Origin: Pacificispira sp002696645
GTDB taxonomy: Bacteria > Pseudomonadota > Alphaproteobacteria > UBA8366 > Aestuariispiraceae
Reading direction: 5' to 3'
Length of the DNA stretch: 64,000 bases
Assembly (NCBI RefSeq): GCF_048892425.1
Contig: NZ_JBLZHU010000004.1
Span: 248,001 to 312,000, forward strand
A program made the position numbers and the translations under genes. Positions 61,329-64,000 of the stretch are shown here, piece after piece; position 1 is the first letter of the stretch, and every line of letters begins with the position of its first letter. A model generated the notes under the pieces. It was not told where the DNA came from. It saw nothing but the letters and a program-made list of their open reading frames with translations, and did not search any database.

Positions 61329-62368
61329 TGGGCTCCAACCGGGAAAGAACAATCCATATAGGGTACAATCCGCCGACCATCTTCTGGTATCGCAACAGCG
61401 CTTGGCACGATCCCGGCTGCCAGATCCATCAGCATTTCATAGAAAGGGATTCCGGCATGGATGGATGCGGCAATGCTGCCGCTTGGGCGGGGATTGAGTT
61501 CGATGACAACAGGATTCCCATGCGCATCACTCATCAAGTCAATGTCATACAGCCAGGATAAGTTCAGGGATGCAACCACATCCTGCGCAATCCTGGTCAA
61601 CGCATCTGTGTCCCGAAAAATACTGCCCCGGAAGGGAATGCCTGATGGATTCAGACGCTCTCTGGGGACCGCCTGTACGAGTTTTCCCTGCCAGGCCAGA
61701 ACGTCGATATCCAGGGCTGGGAGAAACAGCCGTTCCATCATCATGACTGGCAGTTGTGCATTAACACCCTGGCGATAGGTCTTTTCAAACGTCGCCCAAT
61801 CGGTATGACATTCCCGCGATCCATAATAATCGACCTGCCCAACAATATCATTCCGGATGACATAAACCTCTCGCCCACCACGCGATTGCATTGGCTTTAT
61901 GACCAGTTCGGCATTGTCATGCATTGCCTTATCGATATCACGCTGCAGCGAGTCGACCGATTCAACGATATGCCATTTGGGAATCCGAATACCATGCGCC
62001 GACAAATGCCGCATCGAGGTGGCCTTGTTGCTCATCGTATGTAAGGACCACAGATCCGCGCAGGCAAGCAAAGCACCCGTTTGCTCAATGGTTTCACGAT
62101 GTGTCGCCAGGGTGATTGCTTCTTCATCTGACCATGGCAGCACAATAGTCACGCCATACCGCTGGATCAGGGTAACAATCGCCGATACGTAACCTGGATC
62201 ATTGGCCGGGGGAACAACGCTGAAGTGATCCGCGAAATCCTTGCCAGCCGCCTCAGGCCGCGAGTCGACGGCGACAACCGTCACCGCATGCCGACGACTT
62301 TCCCGAAGTAACCGGATGTTCAAGGGGGCCAATGTGCCCCCGGCCGCCGTCACAAGAATGCACGTCAT
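61325..62368 (-). CDS. ATP-grasp ligase of carbamoyl-phosphate-synthase type
   Basis: A 347-residue ATP-grasp enzyme. The N-terminal domain (MTCILVTAAGGTLAPLNIRLL) is a preATP-grasp Rossmann-like fold. The ATP-binding part contains VIKPMQSRGGREVYVI and VVIELNPRPSGSIAASI, the metal-binding Glu and Asn motif. Such enzymes join a carboxylate to an amine, often an amino acid to a sugar or peptide. The ATG at 62368 has AAGG upstream. It lies between the NeuB-family gene and the SpsF-aminotransferase fusion, so its product probably acts on the same sugar. Confidence 0.88.
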   Translation of the reverse strand: MTCILVTAAGGTLAPLNIRLLRESRRHAVTVVAVDSRPEAAGKDFADHFSVVPPANDPGYVSAIVTLIQRYGVTIVLPWSDEEAITLATHRETIEQTGALLACADLWSLHTMSNKATSMRHLSAHGIRIPKWHIVESVDSLQRDIDKAMHDNAELVIKPMQSRGGREVYVIRNDIVGQVDYYGSRECHTDWATFEKTYRQGVNAQLPVMMMERLFLPALDIDVLAWQGKLVQAVPRERLNPSGIPFRGSIFRDTDALTRIAQDVVASLNLSWLYDIDLMSDAHGNPVVIELNPRPSGSIAASIHAGIPFYEMLMDLAAGIVPSAVAIPEDGRRIVPYMDCSFPVGAQ

Positions 62369-62408
62369 AAAAGGATACCTTCTTTCACAAGGCAACGTAA
62401 TTGGGCTG

Positions 62409-63410
62409 TCATTTCCAACCCTCCAAATGTTCTGGCCGCAGCACGGTTCCAGCCGTCAAGAATTGAGAGACACAGCACCCAATCACCCGCCGCAACTCTT
62501 TGGGAGGCAGACCGCCTGGCTCCACATCCTTGGCCGGTCGACGATAGGTGACGTCGCTGTCTAACAATGCGGTATGGGCATCAATATCCCGGGTGACGAC
62601 CAGAACGCGATGCGCCCAGCGGCGCATTTCCAGTTCCGCGTCGCTCATTACACGACCGGGCGTACCAACCATTTTTTCCGCAACCCGAATCTTGCGGACC
62701 ATTTCTTTGAAGGCGATCGGATCCAGGGATAAGTGATGATCGAAATCCGGTCGCGTCACATCCAACGTAAAGTGCTTCTCTACCATCGTTGCACCGAATA
62801 CCACGGCAAGCATGGCCGCCTCGTCGCCCAGACTATGATCCGAAAAGCCGGGCCGTACATTCCATCGATCGGCCAGCCAGGGAATAGAAGACAGATTCAG
62901 CAGTTCAGGAGCGGCTGGATAAAGAGACGTGCAATGCAACAATGTGATATCGGTTGCACCACCTGCCCGCGCCGCCTCCATTGCGTCCTGGATATCATCT
63001 TCCGTCGACATGCCCGTCGACATAATCAGAGGTCGCCCCTTGGAAGCAAGATAATGAACGATTGGCGTTGTCGTCAGTAGGCCAGAGGAAACCTTATGGG
63101 CGTCGGGGTCCAGTCTATCCACCCAATCAATGGTAACGGGGTCAACAGCAGTCGTGAACGCCGCCATCCCCAGTCTTCTGGATTGTTGGAAGATTTGCGC
63201 TGTCTCTTCCGGCGTCAAGGCACTGCGTTTGAATAGCGTGTAGCTTGGGCTGTTTTTATCGTAGCTGATATCAGCATCGACAGTCTGAAGTTTAATCGCG
63301 TCCGCCCCGGCCCATGCCGCCTGCGCAACCATTTCCGCACATGTTTCAACGCTTCCCTCATGATTGATGCCAATTTCTGCTACGACGACACAATGGGATC
63401 GATGGATCAT
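62409..63410 (-). CDS. NeuB-family nonulosonic acid synthase
   Basis: A 333-residue enzyme that condenses phosphoenolpyruvate with a hexose-type aldehyde. The N-terminal motif is AEIGINHEGSVETCAEMV; the barrel contains SDHSLGDEAAMLA and GATMVEKHFTLD, with the metal-binding His. A C-terminal SAF antifreeze-like domain follows (about residues 270-333). It could be a Neu, Leg or Pse synthase or a paralogue for another acid. It overlaps the upstream truncated gene by 4 bases and precedes the ATP-grasp gene. Confidence 0.92.
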   Translation of the reverse strand: MIHRSHCVVVAEIGINHEGSVETCAEMVAQAAWAGADAIKLQTVDADISYDKNSPSYTLFKRSALTPEETAQIFQQSRRLGMAAFTTAVDPVTIDWVDRLDPDAHKVSSGLLTTTPIVHYLASKGRPLIMSTGMSTEDDIQDAMEAARAGGATDITLLHCTSLYPAAPELLNLSSIPWLADRWNVRPGFSDHSLGDEAAMLAVVFGATMVEKHFTLDVTRPDFDHHLSLDPIAFKEMVRKIRVAEKMVGTPGRVMSDAELEMRRWAHRVLVVTRDIDAHTALLDSDVTYRRPAKDVEPGGLPPKELRRVIGCCVSQFLTAGTVLRPEHLEGWK

Positions 63411-64000
63411 GATGCTGCACCTTTTGAAACCTGCGCTAAGATAATATCCACAGCCCGCCTGCCCGCATTTCCTTTCGGGCCCGATATGGCCTGATCCAGC
63501 AATTCTTGGCGCGCATTCTTCTTCGCAGCATATTGTTGTTCGATATCCTTGATCGGTTGAGACAGAAACGCCCGCAATGTCTGATGCATATCAGGATCAT
63601 CCCAATCGAACAGAAACAGACTGTCAGCAAAAGCCTGACGATATTCTTCCCGTAATGGTGCATGCGTCGGGTGATTGATGAACACAACTGGAAGACCGGT
63701 CAGCAGACACCAGCTGACCGTACTGGTCGCACGCGCCGTAATAATGACCTTGTGATGATGCGCAATGTAACGCAAATCAATGTCCTGATCGAAAACCGTG
63801 ATACCGGGTTCTTTAGAAATCGCCTCCAAGACTGGATCGCCATCCACGTAACAATCTCTCGCCGGATAGGGTTTGTACTTCACACCATGCGGCAGTTGAC
63901 CGAAGACATTCCGAACCAGGCTTATTTCCCGGCGCGTCTTCTCCAGGTCCGACACGCCACCCGAAGCATGATTCACATTCCCAACAGGCAGCATGGTAGA
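63407..64000 (-). CDS. C-terminal part of a surface-carbohydrate biosynthesis protein
   Basis: The frame stays open at the window end, so only the last 197 residues or so are visible. ITARATSTVSWCLLTGLPVVFINHPTHAPL looks like the ligand-binding C-terminal half of a GT-B fold or an epimerase-like glycan protein. The gene heads the nonulosonic-acid-like operon and overlaps the synthase gene by 4 bases. A sialyl- or nonulosonyltransferase is plausible, but the missing N-terminus prevents a firm call. Confidence 0.6.
   Translation of the reverse strand, partial: STMLPVGNVNHASGGVSDLEKTRREISLVRNVFGQLPHGVKYKPYPARDCYVDGDPVLEAISKEPGITVFDQDIDLRYIAHHHKVIITARATSTVSWCLLTGLPVVFINHPTHAPLREEYRQAFADSLFLFDWDDPDMHQTLRAFLSQPIKDIEQQYAAKKNARQELLDQAISGPKGNAGRRAVDIILAQVSKGAAS

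Noticed and set aside
62369..62395. Longer start for the ATP-grasp protein
   Set aside because: The frame is open to a TTG at 62395, but the ATG at 62368 matches the beginning of the family fold and has a ribosome site.

Overview
The window looks like chromosomal DNA from an alphaproteobacterium, probably marine or halotolerant and of a Rhodospirillales-like type. The evidence is a short RpoH sigma factor carrying the RpoH-box, the atpHAGDC order with atpB/E/F absent from the locus, a RluD / small membrane protein / RpoH neighbourhood familiar from alphaproteobacteria, a tripartite tricarboxylate transporter, and a complete ectoine-degradation cluster. No rRNA, tRNA, CRISPR array, prophage or insertion sequence was recognised. 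All assignments come from reading the sequence; nothing was searched against a database.

Layout. 1-7.3 kb: housekeeping genes (rpoH, rluD, a pirin, a multi-cluster ferredoxin-like protein, moaA). 7.6-14.4 kb: a BASS-like transporter, then the ectoine catabolic genes doeX-doeC-doeD-doeB on the minus strand and doeA divergent from them, with a near-perfect 20-bp palindrome between doeX and doeA. 14.5-16.4 kb: an AbiE-type toxin-antitoxin pair whose promoter (TTGACG-N16-TATAAT) lies between two long perfect palindromes sharing one half-site. 16.5-22.6 kb: an enolase-superfamily enzyme and the F1 ATP synthase operon atpHAGDC with a clear terminator. 23-27.4 kb: an MFS transporter, four tandem 34-bp repeats, an ABC exporter and an agmatinase-family enzyme. 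27.6-34.4 kb: an orphan protein, a translationally coupled ketopantoate-reductase-like gene and oxalyl-CoA-ligase-like gene, and a divergent tctCBA operon. 34.7-38.9 kb: an RND efflux pair. 39-41.5 kb: two adjacent unrecognised cytoplasmic proteins. 41.8-46.3 kb: a three-subunit molybdenum hydroxylase operon that also encodes a MoaD/ThiS-like protein and an RluA-type enzyme.

46.5-64 kb is a surface-glycan region. It holds a deacetylase-like protein, an AT-rich 1137-residue protein that appears to join a flippase-like membrane domain, an O-antigen-ligase/polymerase-like domain and a GT4 glycosyltransferase, an OafA-SGNH acyltransferase, DegT and WbpD-like sugar-modifying enzymes, an integral membrane glycosyltransferase and a GT4 enzyme. 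It ends in a tightly overlapping operon: PIG-L deacetylase, GNAT, SpsF-aminotransferase fusion, ATP-grasp, NeuB-family synthase, and a truncated gene running off the end. This last operon has the parts of a nonulosonic-acid-like sugar pathway, but not in the standard sialic, legionaminic or pseudaminic arrangement, and is the best candidate for an undescribed pathway here.

The strongest non-coding signals are the paired AbiE operators, the doeX/doeA palindrome, and the 34-bp tandem repeats downstream of the MFS gene.
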